41,127 nucleotides of DNA from CAG-791 sp045113775 (GCA_045113775.1 JBGUJH010000014.1:1-41127); one strand, 5' to 3'; counted from the first letter of the stretch, positions 31,352 through 38,282 are shown. Translations and numbers: made by a program. Notes: generated from the letters alone by a model not told the origin.

Positions 31352-31738
31352 TTACAGGTATGAGCGTCCGATCAGCCGTATGAACTCATCCCTGCTGTGG
31401 TATTCCTCATATCTGCGCTGCGCCTCCCTCTGCAGGCTCCTTCTTGTTTCCATATCCGTGTGCGCGGATAAAGCGCTGAACTCGTGGTGCTGCGGGCAGA
31501 GCCACACAAAGAAGCCCTCTGCTTCGCTGATCCTGCGCAGGGCCGTCCCCTCGAATATGTGATGCTTGTGCAGGCCCGTCTTTTCCCGGAAGTCCTCCAG
31601 ACGCTTCATACAGAGCCAGCACCTGCGCCGGTCGCTGTCACCCTGCAGGATGCTGTGTCTGGCATGTACGCTCTGTCTCTTCCTGACCGGCGCCTTTGGA
31701 TACATGAGCTGCGAGGCGATTTTTCCCCTGCTGCTCAT
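31352..31738 (-). CDS. HNH-like endonuclease-type protein
   Basis: The 128-residue protein has RCWLCMKRLEDF, then GLHKHHIFEGTALR and WLCPQHHEF, giving a Cys4 zinc site with an HH-HIF core as in small phage HNH nucleases. Such proteins may nick DNA during packaging or recombination; the position in the early block suggests a replication or recombination role. The ATG at 31738 is chosen because GGAGGT lies six bases before it; an ATG six bases earlier overlaps the site. It overlaps the upstream gene by 4 bases. Confidence 0.7.
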   Translation of the reverse strand: MSSRGKIASQLMYPKAPVRKRQSVHARHSILQGDSDRRRCWLCMKRLEDFREKTGLHKHHIFEGTALRRISEAEGFFVWLCPQHHEFSALSAHTDMETRRSLQREAQRRYEEYHSRDEFIRLIGRSYL

Positions 31739-32055
31739 GCCCATACCTCCAGAAGGGATTCAGGATCGTCGTTTCCCGGCTCGAACGGTTTCAGGCCGCA
31801 GTATATGCGCAGCCACTCTCTGACTTCCGCTGTCGCTTCTTTTGTCGCCACGACAATATCGACATGCTCCTGTTCCGCCGGATGCGCCTGTTTTGCCATA
31901 ATCTGGAAGTACATGCACTTCATCAGGTGAGGCGTCCCTGTTCTATCCCTCAGGATCATCCATGATCTCCGTAGCGCCGCCCACTTTACGCTGCTCAGTT
32001 CTCCGAATTTTTCCCTTACGGCATCTGTTATCTCTTTATGCACTGGTTTCTGCAT
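31735..32055 (-). CDS. Unidentified early protein
   Basis: The 106-residue protein (MQKPVHKEITDAVREKFGEL start, PGNDDPESLLEVWA end) has a helical N-terminal half and no recognised motif. It overlaps the HUH-Rep gene end by 28 bases and the HNH gene by 4, so it belongs to the same transcript. GGAAGGAAAGAAG precedes the ATG. Confidence 0.6.
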   Translation of the reverse strand: MQKPVHKEITDAVREKFGELSSVKWAALRRSWMILRDRTGTPHLMKCMYFQIMAKQAHPAEQEHVDIVVATKEATAEVREWLRIYCGLKPFEPGNDDPESLLEVWA

Positions 32056-32843
32056 TTCTTCTTTCCTTCCCTCGCCCGCTGGAGCTTCCGTATCTGCACC
32101 GGCTTCATCCTGTGATCTGCCCTCTGCTTCTGGATCCTCCGCAGGGTATAAGTCCTGTATGGATATCCGTCTGCGTTCATCCCCTCATAACAGGAGTCTT
32201 TGTCAAGATACCAGCCCTTCGGCACGCGGGGCTTGTCCGTCATTCGATGGCCGCTGATCACCTTGTCTTCTCCGGGTACTTTGTGGATATTCCGGGAATG
32301 GCTCCAGTTCGACTCCGTGATGCGGTCACAGGTGATCGGGGCCTTGGATATGTATTCCCCTATATCCTTTCCCTGGTCCCTGAGATCCTGTAGGTACTGT
32401 ACGTAGACGCCGCCATACTGGCGCCAGAAGTCCTTGATCAGGAACTCAGCGCCCTCGATCCGGTTCACGATCAGGTGGATGTGCCAGCCCCCTTTCGGAC
32501 CGACTTCGATATTCCGCATCCAGAAAAGCTCATAATAGCGCTTGGCATATTCCCGTTTCAGGTGTGTATAGAGCTTTTTAAACATGCTCTTTGCCTCTTC
32601 CATGTCTGCCGGCCGGCATTCCTTCCGGAAGGTCAGCGTCAGGACCAGGTCGTCCTCATTGAAATACTCCTCCACCATGCGGGCAGCTTCCCGCTGCTTC
32701 CGGCGCTGGTTGTTCCTGGCTACCCTTTCCGGTGTCTGTTCGGTCTTAGGCCTTCTCGGCTTATGCCCTCCCGGGCATTTCGCTGAGTTGAACTCCTGGA
32801 CCTCGATCGTGTTCCGCATCCGGAACTTCCGCCTGATATGCAT
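32028..32843 (-). CDS. HUH-superfamily replication initiator (Rep-like)
   Basis: The 271-residue basic protein has the three rolling-circle Rep motifs: LVLTLTFRK (motif 1, residues 67-74), GGWHIHLIVN with the His-hydrophobic-His metal site (121-123), and DIGEYISKAP with Tyr164 and Lys167 in the YxxK motif 3. Such proteins nick a specific origin strand and become joined to its 5' end. A dsDNA tailed phage coding for a HUH Rep and no recognisable helicase, primase or polymerase would depend on host replication proteins. The C terminus is Lys/Arg-rich. Inverted repeats upstream (32895-32985) are candidate origin structures. The chosen ATG is the first, after an AAAGGGAAAGGG site. Confidence 0.78.
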   Translation of the reverse strand: MHIRRKFRMRNTIEVQEFNSAKCPGGHKPRRPKTEQTPERVARNNQRRKQREAARMVEEYFNEDDLVLTLTFRKECRPADMEEAKSMFKKLYTHLKREYAKRYYELFWMRNIEVGPKGGWHIHLIVNRIEGAEFLIKDFWRQYGGVYVQYLQDLRDQGKDIGEYISKAPITCDRITESNWSHSRNIHKVPGEDKVISGHRMTDKPRVPKGWYLDKDSCYEGMNADGYPYRTYTLRRIQKQRADHRMKPVQIRKLQRAREGKKKCRNQCIKR

Positions 32844-32894
32844 TCCCTTTCCCTTTGTTTAAGCTCTAAGTTTAATCAACTTATGGACTGGTAA

Positions 32895-32925
32895 AACGCG
32901 CATGATCCGCGGAAAAATGCGCGTT
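32895..32925. repeat. 9-bp perfect inverted repeat upstream of the Rep gene
   Basis: AACGCGCAT (32895-32903) and ATGCGCGTT (32917-32925) are exact inverted copies around a 13-base spacer containing CCGCGG. On the - strand TTTT follows the second arm, so it could be a weak terminator. Its place just before the HUH-Rep gene makes it equally a candidate origin or Rep operator. Nothing else of note lies in 32844-32999 apart from the next inverted repeat. Confidence 0.55.
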
Positions 32926-32965
32926 CCGGTTCCCTTGCATGGTGTTTTCCATCCTTATAAAATTT

Positions 32966-32985
32966 CCAGGCGCAAATACGCCTGG
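32966..32985 (-). terminator. Perfect 7-bp hairpin after the zinc-protein gene
   Basis: CCAGGCG and CGCCTGG are exact inverted copies around a 6-base loop, and on the - strand AAATTTTAT follows. The T run is short, so this is a weak terminator at best; like its neighbour it may belong to a Rep-associated site. Confidence 0.5.
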
Positions 32986-32999
32986 CTTAGACATGCACT

Positions 33000-33311
33000 C
33001 TATTGTTCGGTGTTCCTCTTCCGGAACCTTTCAGCATCCGGGCATGTGGCGAAGTGCGAGGCGTTTCCTGATGCTACTTCCGGATCCGGATCTAGGACAT
33101 CCCTGCTTTTCGGAACCGGTGTACCGCGCATTGTGTGCCCATCGTTCATGATATAAAGCTTCTCTCCGTTCCGGTCCGGATAAAACCTCTCCGTTTTCAT
33201 GTCAACCGGCATCATTTTCCCGTTCTCTGTGCGGATCCACATGATCGCTGCCCCGCAGCTCCTGCATTTTCCGAATCTGCTCCGCATGCCTGATCTGTAA
33301 TAGCTTCCCAT
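33000..33311 (-). CDS. Small zinc-binding phage protein
   Basis: The 103-residue protein has KCRSCGAAIMWIRTENGKMMPVD, here split as GKCRSCGAAIMWI and GKMMPVD, and a second element HFATCPDAERFRKR. One CxxC pair plus the later His/Cys form a probable zinc site. This small family is frequent in Firmicutes phage early regions, by memory, with no established function. The ATG at 33311 follows AGGAGGAAGAG; the ATG ten codons upstream has no site. It is followed by hairpins that may end this part of the early transcript. Confidence 0.68.
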   Translation of the reverse strand: MGSYYRSGMRSRFGKCRSCGAAIMWIRTENGKMMPVDMKTERFYPDRNGEKLYIMNDGHTMRGTPVPKSRDVLDPDPEVASGNASHFATCPDAERFRKRNTEQ

Positions 33312-33321
33312 TCTCTTCCTC

Positions 33322-33498
33322 CTATTTGATGTCGTCTTCATAATTCCTAATGTCCAGATTGGCAGGTATCCCCCGCATGCTCTCCAGTACGGCTATGACT
33401 GCCCTTCGGCTTACGGCATCCCCGTCACGGAACCCGTCAATGTCCATCATTTTCCTGACCAGTTCAACTGCTTCCTTTTGGCTGATCAGTTTGTCCAT
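33322..33498 (-). CDS. Unidentified small early protein
   Basis: A 58-residue protein (MDKLISQKEAVELVRKMM start) with a predicted helical fold and no known motif. GAGGAGGACC directly precedes the ATG at 33498, deciding the start; an in-frame ATG 63 codons upstream is not preceded by a ribosome site. The upstream stretch 33499-33702 has no confident gene, only an open frame without start codon. Confidence 0.62.
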   Translation of the reverse strand: MDKLISQKEAVELVRKMMDIDGFRDGDAVSRRAVIAVLESMRGIPANLDIRNYEDDIK

Positions 33499-33702
33499 GG
33501 TCCTCCTCTCCGGGCGGCCAGCTCCGCACCGCCCTAAGCCTTTTATTGTTTGTGCGCAGATACTTCCTGTGGAGCTGTTTGAGGACAAGCCGACCAGCCC
33601 TGCCGGCCTGCGGGTTAATGATGCTGCAATGTGGGTTATCCCATCATGCGGACAAGGAAGAAGAATGGTGGAATCCCCTGTCCCCATGCCGGGCTGTTTA
33701 CT

Positions 33703-34032
33703 CTATTCGTCCGGAAACAAATGAACTCCCCATCCCCTGATTCCGTTTTCTTCCGCCCATGCATAAAAATCCATCCGGAGAGCATGCCAGTATTCCTGTA
33801 TCATCGGATATCCATAACGGAAAGCCTGGAAGACCTTCATGGCGTCGTCCCATGTGACTCCGATCTGCGCAGCGCAGTAATCGTTAAAATATGCCGCTTT
33901 CACAGTTTTCTGCATGTACTTGTCGAACCTCCGGTAAACCGGCACCATGTCGATCTCATGCAGGAATCCCTTTCCCCGCGGTATCCTGTGCCTTCTGTTT
34001 TTCCTGATCCTGTTCTTTGTCGACTGTTTCAT
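33703..34032 (-). CDS. Unidentified early protein
   Basis: The 109-residue protein starts with a basic segment (MKQSTKNRIRKNRRHRIPRG) and continues with DMVPVYRRFDKYMQKTVKAA, AYFNDYCAAQIGVTWDD and EYWHALRMDFYAWAEENGI. No family was recognised. It overlaps the upstream replication-related gene by 77 bases, an unusually long overlap; the GGAGGAAGCAT site before its ATG and the conserved-looking Trp/Tyr-rich body support it as real. Confidence 0.58.
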   Translation of the reverse strand: MKQSTKNRIRKNRRHRIPRGKGFLHEIDMVPVYRRFDKYMQKTVKAAYFNDYCAAQIGVTWDDAMKVFQAFRYGYPMIQEYWHALRMDFYAWAEENGIRGWGVHLFPDE

Positions 34033-34807
34033 ATGCTTCCTCCGAGATCCTCAGCAGATCTTCCTCCAATGATTCGTCATAAGCATTTTGGTTTTCGAAG
34101 CTTGTGAACGAATTGGCCTTCACTGCTGCAGTCCTGCCCGTTTCCTGCGCTGTCTCCAGTTCCTCAATATCCTCGTCAATGTTGTTGATCCAGGTGGCCA
34201 GCGCTTTCTTCCAGTCCTTCATCGGTCTGCCGTTCGCAAGCCTCCAGGTCTTCCCATCACGCATATAGAATCGTCTGAATCTCTTCGCAATACCCTCCGG
34301 TTTCTGGCGTGCTGCCTTTTCGTATCCATTCTCGAGGATGCATTTGATAATATCCTCATCCGTCGGAGGGACAAAAGCCTTTGCCGCCTTCGCTTTTGTC
34401 TTGGATGTAGCTTTCGCCTTCCTTGCTGTTTCTGCCAGTTTCCGGTCCTCTTCCGCCTGTTTTCTACCCCACTCATCCAGCGCCAGTTTCGTCTTCTCCA
34501 CAGCTTGCTTCATGCTGGCGGAGGCAACCTTAAGTACGCCAACCTCTGCCTTCAATCCCGCCACGTCCTTACAGAGATCTTCGACTTTCCCGGAAGAGGC
34601 CTGCCATGCAGATCTGATCCGCCTGTAGTCTTCATCCCTTGCCTGCGGCGAGTCATAGCTGGAAGCGACCGGCTTTTCCACATCCGCGATATAGATATAT
34701 ATCTTGTACAGGGCAAATCCATTTTTATCCTTCTGGTCCGTCGGGCAGAGCATCCGGATATCCTTTTCCTGGCAGGTGATCTCCGGGATCCCCTTTGTGC
34801 TGATCAT
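33956..34807 (-). CDS. Phage protein with replisome-organizer-type C-terminal motif
   Basis: The 283-residue protein has an N-terminal region of unknown fold, a Lys/Ala-rich coiled coil (residues about 75-145) and a conserved C-terminal block. The block runs from FVPPTDEDIIKCILENGY to RRFYMRDGKTW and RPMKDWKKALATWI (residues about 145-207). FxPPT...FxxYY..GW...G..MKDWK..V.TW motifs end many phage replication or DnaD-like proteins, so it may help load replication proteins. The ATG at 34807 overlaps the previous stop (ATGA) and follows AAAGGAAAG; the in-frame sequence upstream is a shadow of the neighbouring membrane-protein gene. Confidence 0.65.
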   Translation of the reverse strand: MISTKGIPEITCQEKDIRMLCPTDQKDKNGFALYKIYIYIADVEKPVASSYDSPQARDEDYRRIRSAWQASSGKVEDLCKDVAGLKAEVGVLKVASASMKQAVEKTKLALDEWGRKQAEEDRKLAETARKAKATSKTKAKAAKAFVPPTDEDIIKCILENGYEKAARQKPEGIAKRFRRFYMRDGKTWRLANGRPMKDWKKALATWINNIDEDIEELETAQETGRTAAVKANSFTSFENQNAYDESLEEDLLRISEEAYETVDKEQDQEKQKAQDTAGKGIPA

Positions 34808-35106
34808 TCCACTTTCCTTTCCGGCATCTTCTGCATATATGTCTGGTTCCTTAGATCTGTCTCCAGAAGGCACACACCATGGCGGTGATGCTGCCGGGAT
34901 GGTGTTTCTTTTGACGGATCTGCAGGTCTCTGCTTCCTGGTCCTTCTGCCTGCTGCTTCTGCGACCGCCCACAGGACACGCATCTCGGCGATATCCCGCA
35001 GCACGCAGACGATCAGCGCAACTCCCATCAACAGGATGATCGCTATCCCGGCACGTATCATCCAAACAGGCAGCAAGTTGTCTCTGCTCATATTTAAAGT
35101 TGCCAT
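34804..35106 (-). CDS. Small single-span membrane protein
   Basis: A 100-residue protein with one membrane segment (about residues 14-37, WMIRAGIAIILLMGVALIVCVL) and a basic, Arg/Gln-rich C-terminal tail. GAGGAGGTTGAG precedes the ATG, and both ends overlap neighbours. Unknown function; small membrane proteins in early phage regions can act in superinfection exclusion, but nothing specific supports that here. Confidence 0.6.
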   Translation of the reverse strand: MATLNMSRDNLLPVWMIRAGIAIILLMGVALIVCVLRDIAEMRVLWAVAEAAGRRTRKQRPADPSKETPSRQHHRHGVCLLETDLRNQTYMQKMPERKVE

Positions 35107-35465
35107 CTCAACCTCCTCAAAGTCCTCTGTTCCGGTTCTTCCAGGAGCTCAGGCTGTGCGTCTTCGACCTCCCGCAGCTCCGCTTCCGTTATACCGATAT
35201 GTTCTCTCAGTAATGTCCTCCTGCTGAGGGCCGTGCCCAGCAGGTCCCCTCTTTCCGGCTCCCCACGAGCTGATACAAGCCTCTGCAGCAATGCTCCATA
35301 CTGCTCCATATACTCCTGCCTTGTCGGGATCGGGTCCAGGTAGTTAGGGCATTCATTCCTGAACCTGCCTCCCGGACAGTTCTGTTTTCTCCTGCATGCT
35401 ATGCACTTGCCGACAGGTGCATACCCTGTCCTGTGGCGCTCACGTACCTCATCGAGCCAGTCCAT
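35094..35465 (-). CDS. Unidentified Cys-containing early protein
   Basis: The 123-residue protein has GKCIACRRKQNCPGGRFRNECPNY, here noted as CIAC, CPGG and ECPN, giving a four-cysteine cluster that may hold zinc. A helical acidic C-terminal half follows (ITEAELREVEDAQPELLEE). GAGGAAACAGG precedes the ATG. It overlaps both neighbours by 13-17 bases. No family recognised. Confidence 0.6.
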   Translation of the reverse strand: MDWLDEVRERHRTGYAPVGKCIACRRKQNCPGGRFRNECPNYLDPIPTRQEYMEQYGALLQRLVSARGEPERGDLLGTALSRRTLLREHIGITEAELREVEDAQPELLEEPEQRTLRRLRWQL

Positions 35466-35772
35466 CCTGTTTCCTCGGTTTGAAATTGTACTTTGTGGCT
35501 TCCTTCAACAGCTCCGCATACGCGACGTGCTCCGGATCCGGCCCCTTGTACTGCCTTGTCGGTTCTCCTCGGTAAGGTAACTTCGCGGGATCACACTTCA
35601 GGCGGGCTTTAACCTTATTCGCTCTTGGTTTCTCCCTGACCAGGATGTAGCCGTTTTCCCCATTACCACATCCATCCGTCCCGGTTTTACATTTCATTTT
35701 TTTATACCTGCATGCAAGGCATTCCCCGCGCATGTACCGGCTGACGGTCCTGCCGCATTCCTTACATTTCAT
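35449..35772 (-). CDS. Zinc-finger-like early protein
   Basis: The 107-residue protein begins MKCKECGRTVSRYMRGECLACRY, two CxxC pairs forming a likely zinc ribbon. A basic middle part and a conserved-looking TRQYKGPDPEHVAYAELLKEATKYNFK end follow. AGGAGAGAC precedes the ATG, which lies inside the end of the upstream small gene. Possibly nucleic-acid binding; no family name is certain. Confidence 0.6.
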   Translation of the reverse strand: MKCKECGRTVSRYMRGECLACRYKKMKCKTGTDGCGNGENGYILVREKPRANKVKARLKCDPAKLPYRGEPTRQYKGPDPEHVAYAELLKEATKYNFKPRKQDGLAR

Positions 35773-35935
35773 GTCTCTCCTGTTCCGGTTTCCCCAGCCT
35801 GCACAGCTTCACGATCCGCGCAGCCATCTCCTCGGTGATTTCTTTCATCCCTCCGGCCTTCCGGATCCACGCGGCGGCCTTCCGGTTTACTTTCTCACCG
35901 CTGACCGCCGCGAGGAGGATGTCCCTGTTTGTCAT
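35762..35935 (-). CDS. Very small early protein
   Basis: A 57-residue basic helical protein (MTNRDILLAAVSGEKVNRKA start, LGKPEQERHEM end). GGGGGTGTAA lies before the ATG at 35935 and the stop overlaps the next gene's start by 11 bases, typical of coupled phage genes. Function unknown. Confidence 0.58.
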   Translation of the reverse strand: MTNRDILLAAVSGEKVNRKAAAWIRKAGGMKEITEEMAARIVKLCRLGKPEQERHEM

Positions 35936-35945
35936 TTACACCCCC

Positions 35946-36245
35946 TTACATTGCATCCAGATACTGGTCCGTCTTCCGGAGGTCGTACAGCGTTTTCTTC
36001 CCCTGAACACCGACAATCGCGCCGGCTTCTTTGCCAAACTCCCTCGCCGCCTGTTTACACATCCCCAGGTACTGTGCGTATCCGTTGATGTCCACAACCC
36101 GGGGATGAATCACGACGATTGTCGTGCGTCCCACCTTCGCTTCAGAAGCGTGCCTGTCTTCACACCCTTCTGCCTCTTCTCTGTTCAGGTAGGTCTTTCC
36201 GCAGACCCCGCACCTGTAAACGCGTGCATTGATCTCTGTTACCAT
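35946..36245 (-). CDS. Zinc-finger early protein
   Basis: The 99-residue protein opens with YRCGVCGKTYLNREEAEGC, noted as CGVC plus C and a later EDRH, a C2H2-like zinc finger. An alpha/beta part follows (TTIVVIHPRVVDINGYAQYLG). GAAAGGAGGTCACC gives a strong ribosome site. It may regulate or bind DNA, but no family is assigned. Confidence 0.62.
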   Translation of the reverse strand: MVTEINARVYRCGVCGKTYLNREEAEGCEDRHASEAKVGRTTIVVIHPRVVDINGYAQYLGMCKQAAREFGKEAGAIVGVQGKKTLYDLRKTDQYLDAM

Positions 36246-36272
36246 GGTGACCTCCTTTCCTTATATCGATGC

Positions 36273-36473
36273 TCAGAAGACATCCAACTCTTTTATTCCG
36301 ATATCCCAGATGACCGCCTTTTCGATCTCTTCATTCTTTTTCAGAAGCTCGTCGACAAGCTTCTCCGCCATGTCCAGGGCCTCCCGGATCGTACCTGCCT
36401 TGAAGTCAGTCCTGTAATCCTCTGTTCGGCCATCCTTGAACCTGACTGCGTAATCAACTACCCAGTTCTTCAT
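36273..36473 (-). CDS. Small unidentified early protein
   Basis: The 66-residue protein (MKNWVVDYAVRFKDGRTEDY start) has a beta-hairpin-like N-terminal half and a helix (REALDMAEKLVDELLKKNEE). AGGAGGACAAAG sits directly before the ATG at 36473; the ATG seven codons earlier is the less likely start. It overlaps the preceding gene end by 20 bases. Confidence 0.6.
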   Translation of the reverse strand: MKNWVVDYAVRFKDGRTEDYRTDFKAGTIREALDMAEKLVDELLKKNEEIEKAVIWDIGIKELDVF

Positions 36474-36726
36474 CTTTGTCCTCCTGTTCTTCATCTGGAT
36501 TGTCCTTCCTGGCTGTGATGTCCACTGCCTTCTGACTGTCGATGTCCAGGAAGATCACCGGATACTCTTCATCAGTGATCAGCCCCAGCCTGTCGATCAC
36601 GAATCCGTATTTTGTATCCTGGTGGCAGTCGATGACGTTGATGTGGACTTCTGTGTCCTCCGGGAAGCCCTGGAGATATTCGATCAGTTCCTTGGCCATA
36701 AACACGTCTCTGTTTTCAGCCTTCAT
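36454..36726 (-). CDS. Small unidentified early protein
   Basis: The 90-residue acidic protein (MKAENRDVFMAKELIEYLQG start) has a predicted alpha/beta core with DTEVHINVID and YPVIFLDIDSQ strands. GGAGGAATACTTGG precedes the ATG at 36726, which is embedded in the last codons of the upstream gene. The MAKELIEYLQ...EVHIN layout recurs in phage early regions by memory, without known function. Confidence 0.6.
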   Translation of the reverse strand: MKAENRDVFMAKELIEYLQGFPEDTEVHINVIDCHQDTKYGFVIDRLGLITDEEYPVIFLDIDSQKAVDITARKDNPDEEQEDKDEELGS

Positions 36727-37054
36727 CCAAGTATTCCTCCATCTTTCCTTCGAAGATCTTCTTCTCTTTGAGCATGTCCTTTTCTTCGACTCCGTCACCC
36801 TCGAGGGCTTTTTTGATCTGATCTATTGCCTTGCCGGCAAGCATCACTCTATCGAATGTCGTTCTGCCCATCTGGTTGATGATGGAGCCGATTCCGGTTC
36901 CAGCTGCAAGCGCTGCGGCATGAGGCGAAGATTTTCCAAGCATCAGCGCTGCGCAGTCCGCGTCATGGCCAGCCGGGTCAATGACGATCGCGATGACTGC
37001 CTTCCCTTCCATGTCCAGATTGTTAGTTCCATTGTTCAGATTCAGCTTTACCAT
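36716..37054 (-). CDS. Unidentified early protein downstream of Cro-like gene
   Basis: The 112-residue protein has a beta start (MVKLNLNNGTNNLDMEGKAV), an Ala/Gly-rich helical middle (SSPHAAALAAGTGIGSIINQMG) and an acidic helical end. No family was recognised. AAAAGGAGG precedes the ATG. As the first gene after the Cro-like regulator it may be under early promoter control and could encode an early modifier, but this is inferred from place only. Confidence 0.58.
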   Translation of the reverse strand: MVKLNLNNGTNNLDMEGKAVIAIVIDPAGHDADCAALMLGKSSPHAAALAAGTGIGSIINQMGRTTFDRVMLAGKAIDQIKKALEGDGVEEKDMLKEKKIFEGKMEEYLDEG

Positions 37055-37094
37055 TTAATCCTCCTTTTCTCCCGCTCACTTCGGGCGGGGCACA

Positions 37095-37111
37095 CTTGCG
37101 TTTTATGCAAG
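37095..37111. promoter_or_regulatory. Operator-like 17-bp palindrome across cro-like stop codon
   Basis: CTTGCGTTTTATGCAAG differs by one base from the perfect palindrome at 37357-37373. It overlaps the end of the Cro-like gene and lies before the next early gene. A distant operator here could allow looping with the switch region or roadblock regulation of the early transcript. Confidence 0.6.
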
Positions 37112-37330
37112 TTTTTCCTTAAAAAAAATCCGTCCAATATCCTCTCCGCTCAAGGAAAGTACAGCTGCCAGCCTCTCGATAACCGGAGCTGACGGTTTTG
37201 TCTTTCCGTTTAAAACAGAGCTTATTGTGTTTCTATCTACTCCGGACGCTTCAGCAAGGCTTACTACAGTAACGAGCTTCGCATCAATCATAGCCTTCCT
37301 GAGTTCCTGAGTATCAACCGTATACGACAT
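37103..37330 (-). CDS. Cro-like XRE-family regulator
   Basis: The 75-residue protein has one helix-turn-helix (VSLAEASGVDRNTISSVLNG, about residues 19-38) and PSAPVIERLAAVLSLSGEDIGRI, the XRE fold of Cro/small phage regulators. The ATG at 37330 directly follows AAGGAGGTGTTAAG; an earlier in-frame ATG lies before this site in the operator region and is rejected. It is the first early gene, divergent from the S24 repressor. Operator-like repeats lie upstream and across its stop codon, suggesting autoregulation. Confidence 0.82.
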   Translation of the reverse strand: MSYTVDTQELRKAMIDAKLVTVVSLAEASGVDRNTISSVLNGKTKPSAPVIERLAAVLSLSGEDIGRIFFKEKLA

Positions 37331-37356
37331 CTTAACACCTCCTTCCTTTTTGGAAT

Positions 37357-37373
37357 CTTGCATTTTATGCAAG
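37357..37373. promoter_or_regulatory. Operator O1 candidate, perfect palindrome
   Basis: CTTGCATTTTATGCAAG has 7-bp perfect arms around three bases. It overlaps the expected start point of the leftward early promoter, just before the cro-like ribosome site, so a bound repressor would block early transcription. Confidence 0.72.
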
Positions 37374-37376
37374 TTC

Positions 37377-37406
37377 ATAGTATCACGCTGTGTTTTACTG
37401 TGTCAA
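37377..37406 (-). promoter_or_regulatory. Early leftward promoter (PR-like)
   Basis: On the - strand TTGACA (37401-37406) and TACTAT (37377-37382) are 18 bp apart, with a TGN extension just before the -10 element. A degenerate operator-like 17-mer (37404-37420, 12 of 17 bases matching) overlaps the -35 box. Confidence 0.7.
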
Positions 37407-37445
37407 GCGTTTTGCGAAAGTTTTACTGCAATTTGACGTATTTTT

Positions 37446-37462
37446 CTTGCATTATCTGCAAA
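37446..37462. promoter_or_regulatory. Operator O2 candidate
   Basis: CTTGCATTATCTGCAAA is an imperfect copy of the O1 palindrome and covers the -35 box of the repressor promoter. Binding here could produce autorepression or the repressor/Cro switch. Confidence 0.6.
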
Positions 37463-37475
37463 CCAAATATATAAT
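37447..37475 (+). promoter_or_regulatory. Repressor promoter (PRM-like)
   Basis: TTGCAT (37447-37452), 17 bp, then a perfect TATAAT (37470-37475). The predicted start near 37482 lies about 30 bases before the repressor ATG. The -35 box is inside O2, which explains its deviation from TTGACA. Confidence 0.72.
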
Positions 37476-37513
37476 CTTCCTATCTGGTGAGGTAATTGGA
37501 AAAGAGGTCGATT

Positions 37514-38128
37514 ATGGGAAATAGGATAAAAGATTTAAGGACGGCAAATGAAATGACTCTTCTTCAGCTTGCAAAGCGCATTGGAGTTTCAGAGTCTACC
37601 GTACAAAGATACGAGTCTGGAAATATTAAGAATCTGAAATATGAAACAATGATAACTTTATCTAATATCTTTGGGTGCTCTCCACAATACCTCATGGGCT
37701 GGGACGATGCCTCCATCCCCTCCTACCCCAACATCCGCCCGATCGCCAAGAAGCGCTTTCCTGTCCTCGGCTCCATCGCCTGCGGCAAGCCTATATACAT
37801 GGATGAAGAGAAGGAAGTCTATGTGGACGCCACCACGGATGTAAAGGCCGACTTCATCCTGATCGCTAAGGGTGACTCCATGACCGGGGCCCGGATCAAT
37901 GATGGAGATCTCGTTTTCGTCCGCCAGCAGCCGGAAGTGGAGAATGGAGATATAGCTGTGGTCGCGATCGACGACGAGGCTACCCTGAAGCGGTTCTACA
38001 AGTACAACGACATGATTCTGCTCAAGGCAGAGAATCCTGACTACAAAGATATGGTATTTACCCCAGAGGACCACAAAGAAGTCCGCGTGCTGGGCAAGGC
38101 CGTGGCATTCCAGAGTGATGTGAGATAG
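37514..38128 (+). CDS. S24/LexA-type phage repressor (CI-like)
   Basis: The 204-residue protein has an N-terminal XRE helix-turn-helix (TLLQLAKRIGVSESTVQRYESG) and a C-terminal S24 peptidase domain. Visible are a Cys-Gly cleavage site at residues 90-91 (SIACGKP), the catalytic GDSM Ser122, and Lys159 in ATLKRF. RecA-stimulated self-cleavage would induce the prophage after DNA damage. The ATG at 37514 follows AAGAGG; an in-frame TTG at 37496 sits too close to its own GAGGT sequence and would add six non-conserved residues. It is divergent from the Cro-like gene with shared operators. Confidence 0.87.
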   Translation: MGNRIKDLRTANEMTLLQLAKRIGVSESTVQRYESGNIKNLKYETMITLSNIFGCSPQYLMGWDDASIPSYPNIRPIAKKRFPVLGSIACGKPIYMDEEKEVYVDATTDVKADFILIAKGDSMTGARINDGDLVFVRQQPEVENGDIAVVAIDDEATLKRFYKYNDMILLKAENPDYKDMVFTPEDHKEVRVLGKAVAFQSDVR

Positions 38129-38253
38129 GAGGATAAGCTGAAATAGACTACACAATATCATTTTTGTGCAAAATCAATAAATAATGGTGATTATTACCAA
38201 TTATCATTATAAATTTTTGTCAATAATACCATTTAGAAATTTCTCAGTTTCTA

Positions 38254-38282
38254 TTGACACCAAACGGTTATCCGAGTAAAAT
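38254..38282 (+). promoter_or_regulatory. Promoter of the RNA upstream of abi
   Basis: TTGACA (38254-38259), exactly 17 bp, TAAAAT (38277-38282). The predicted start, about 38288, coincides with the first base of a perfect hairpin. Upstream, 38129-38253 is A/T-rich without a gene, holding only a weak inverted repeat (ATAATG/CATTAT at 38181-38210). Confidence 0.78.

Noticed and set aside
34808..35065. N-terminal extension of the replication-linked protein
   Set aside because: It lies in another frame of the membrane-protein gene, is Arg/Cys-rich and non-conserved in appearance, and the ATG at 34807 has its own site.
37496..37513. TTG start for the repressor
   Set aside because: Its only ribosome-site-like sequence is two bases away, whereas the ATG at 37514 has AAGAGG at normal spacing and fits the XRE N terminus.
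38181..38210. Inverted repeat ATAATG/CATTAT after the repressor gene as a terminator
   Set aside because: Only A/T pairs, a large loop and no clean T run; mentioned only as part of the A/T-rich gap.
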